Shown piece by piece: positions 63,543 to 64,000 of a stretch of 64,000 bases of DNA. The stretch comes from Endozoicomonas sp965196975 (GTDB lineage: Bacteria; Pseudomonadota; Gammaproteobacteria; Pseudomonadales; Endozoicomonadaceae): contig NZ_OZ239981.1 of the NCBI RefSeq assembly GCF_965196975.1, positions 2,294,001 through 2,358,000 of the forward strand, written 5' to 3'. The position numbers and the translations under genes are program-made. Position 1 is the first letter of the stretch. Each line of letters starts with the position of its first letter. The notes beneath the pieces were generated by a model that did not search any database, had not been told where the DNA came from, and worked only from the letters and a program-made list of their open reading frames with translations.

Positions 63543-64000
63543 TCAATTATTACCGTGCAGGCTGACCTGAGCCAAATCCATCAACTCACGATTGGCCACG
63601 GAAAACATCGCCAGATCTGCCTGAGGAGCACTTCGGATATCAGCCAGCATATTCTGCCAACGTGAAATCAACGCATGATTATTAACTATCCACTCATCAA
63701 TAGTCTGCTCGATAGGAACCCCATCCTGAGCGATGCCTATCAGGCCGGTTGATAATTTACGCTGCTGCCAGTTAAGCTCATCTCTGGCACTGTCACGGGC
63801 CAGTGACTGCCAATGATTAGTCACTTCCAGCTGCGAAAGAGCATTTCCATACCAACTCAATTCCAGCCGCGACCCAATTGCAAAGAAGGTTCTTATTGCT
63901 ACTTCCAAAGGCACACCGGTTTCATCCGCAGCACGGATGACAGGCAGTGCACTCAGTAAATAGCGCTGTCCTGCAACTACCAGAGCCAGCTCCTCTGGAA
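63543..64000 (-). CDS. gdhB: NAD-specific glutamate dehydrogenase, large type (3' end only)
   Basis: The last 152 codons of a gene that runs off the window edge. They read PEELALVVAGQRYLLSALPV, then ETGVPLEVAIRTFFAIGSRL, ELSWYGNALSQLEVTNHWQS and LARDSARDELNWQQRKLSTG, the conserved C-terminal domain of the roughly 180-kDa GdhB of Pseudomonas and relatives. This enzyme makes 2-oxoglutarate from glutamate, releasing ammonia with NAD reduction. Its catalytic domain lies outside the window. Confidence 0.9.
   Translation of the reverse strand, partial: PEELALVVAGQRYLLSALPVIRAADETGVPLEVAIRTFFAIGSRLELSWYGNALSQLEVTNHWQSLARDSARDELNWQQRKLSTGLIGIAQDGVPIEQTIDEWIVNNHALISRWQNMLADIRSAPQADLAMFSVANRELMDLAQVSLHGNN

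Overview
The window is a stretch of a gammaproteobacterial chromosome. Marine, sodium-dependent physiology is suggested by a Na+-pumping NADH:quinone reductase (nqrA plus the start of nqrB), an SstT-type serine/threonine symporter and a second dicarboxylate/amino-acid symporter. Gene order from the fatty-acid cluster through rne, murB, kdsB, lpxK, exbBD, comEC and lolCD is the one known from Pseudomonas and Oceanospirillales. The insertion-sequence load, gal operon and large orphan proteins fit a host-associated Oceanospirillales such as Endozoicomonas. That genus assignment is inference from general knowledge, not from a search.

Layout. 1-1452: nqrB/nqrA. 2175-13135: a long minus-strand housekeeping block for ribosomal protein L32, phospholipid and fatty-acid synthesis, and folate, cell-wall and replication genes (yceD-rpmF-plsX-fabD-fabG-acpP-fabF-pabC-mltG-tmk-holB-pilZ-tatD), without fabH between plsX and fabD. 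13128-16602: maf (+), then sppA, a HAD phosphatase and rluC (-). 16603-20780: rne with a long, hairpin-rich leader and a strong terminator. 20875-26123: a Nudix gene, then murB, a low-molecular-weight phosphatase, kdsB, a Trm112-like gene, lpxK, exbD and exbB. 26262-31284: comEC broken by two insertion sequences. 31601-35766: small envelope genes and lolDC. 36038-40536: an AraC-type regulator divergent from galE-galT-galK.

From about 40.7 kb the window is an accessory zone. It holds a compact subtilisin-like secreted protease, a convergent autotransporter whose upstream region carries an IS701-like element, a symporter gene split by an ISKra4-like element, an orphan gene with an in-frame stop, then rlmKL, rmf and pyrD, a second IS66-like element, and an unrecognised 1230-residue protein with a hydrophobic hairpin. 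sstT, an NCS1-type permease and the 3' end of a large NAD-glutamate dehydrogenase gene close the window.

All five insertion sequences can be delimited to the base because their target-site duplications are intact: two 1116-bp IS701-like copies with 5-bp duplications, two 1599-bp IS66-like copies with 8-bp duplications and one 1391-bp ISKra4-like copy with an 8-bp duplication. Removing the elements and one duplication each restores uninterrupted frames for comEC (765 codons with stop) and the symporter (429 codons with stop), so these inactivations look recent. No tRNA, rRNA or CRISPR array was seen. The best candidates for undescribed biology are the 1230-residue protein, the protease/autotransporter pair and the structured rne leader.
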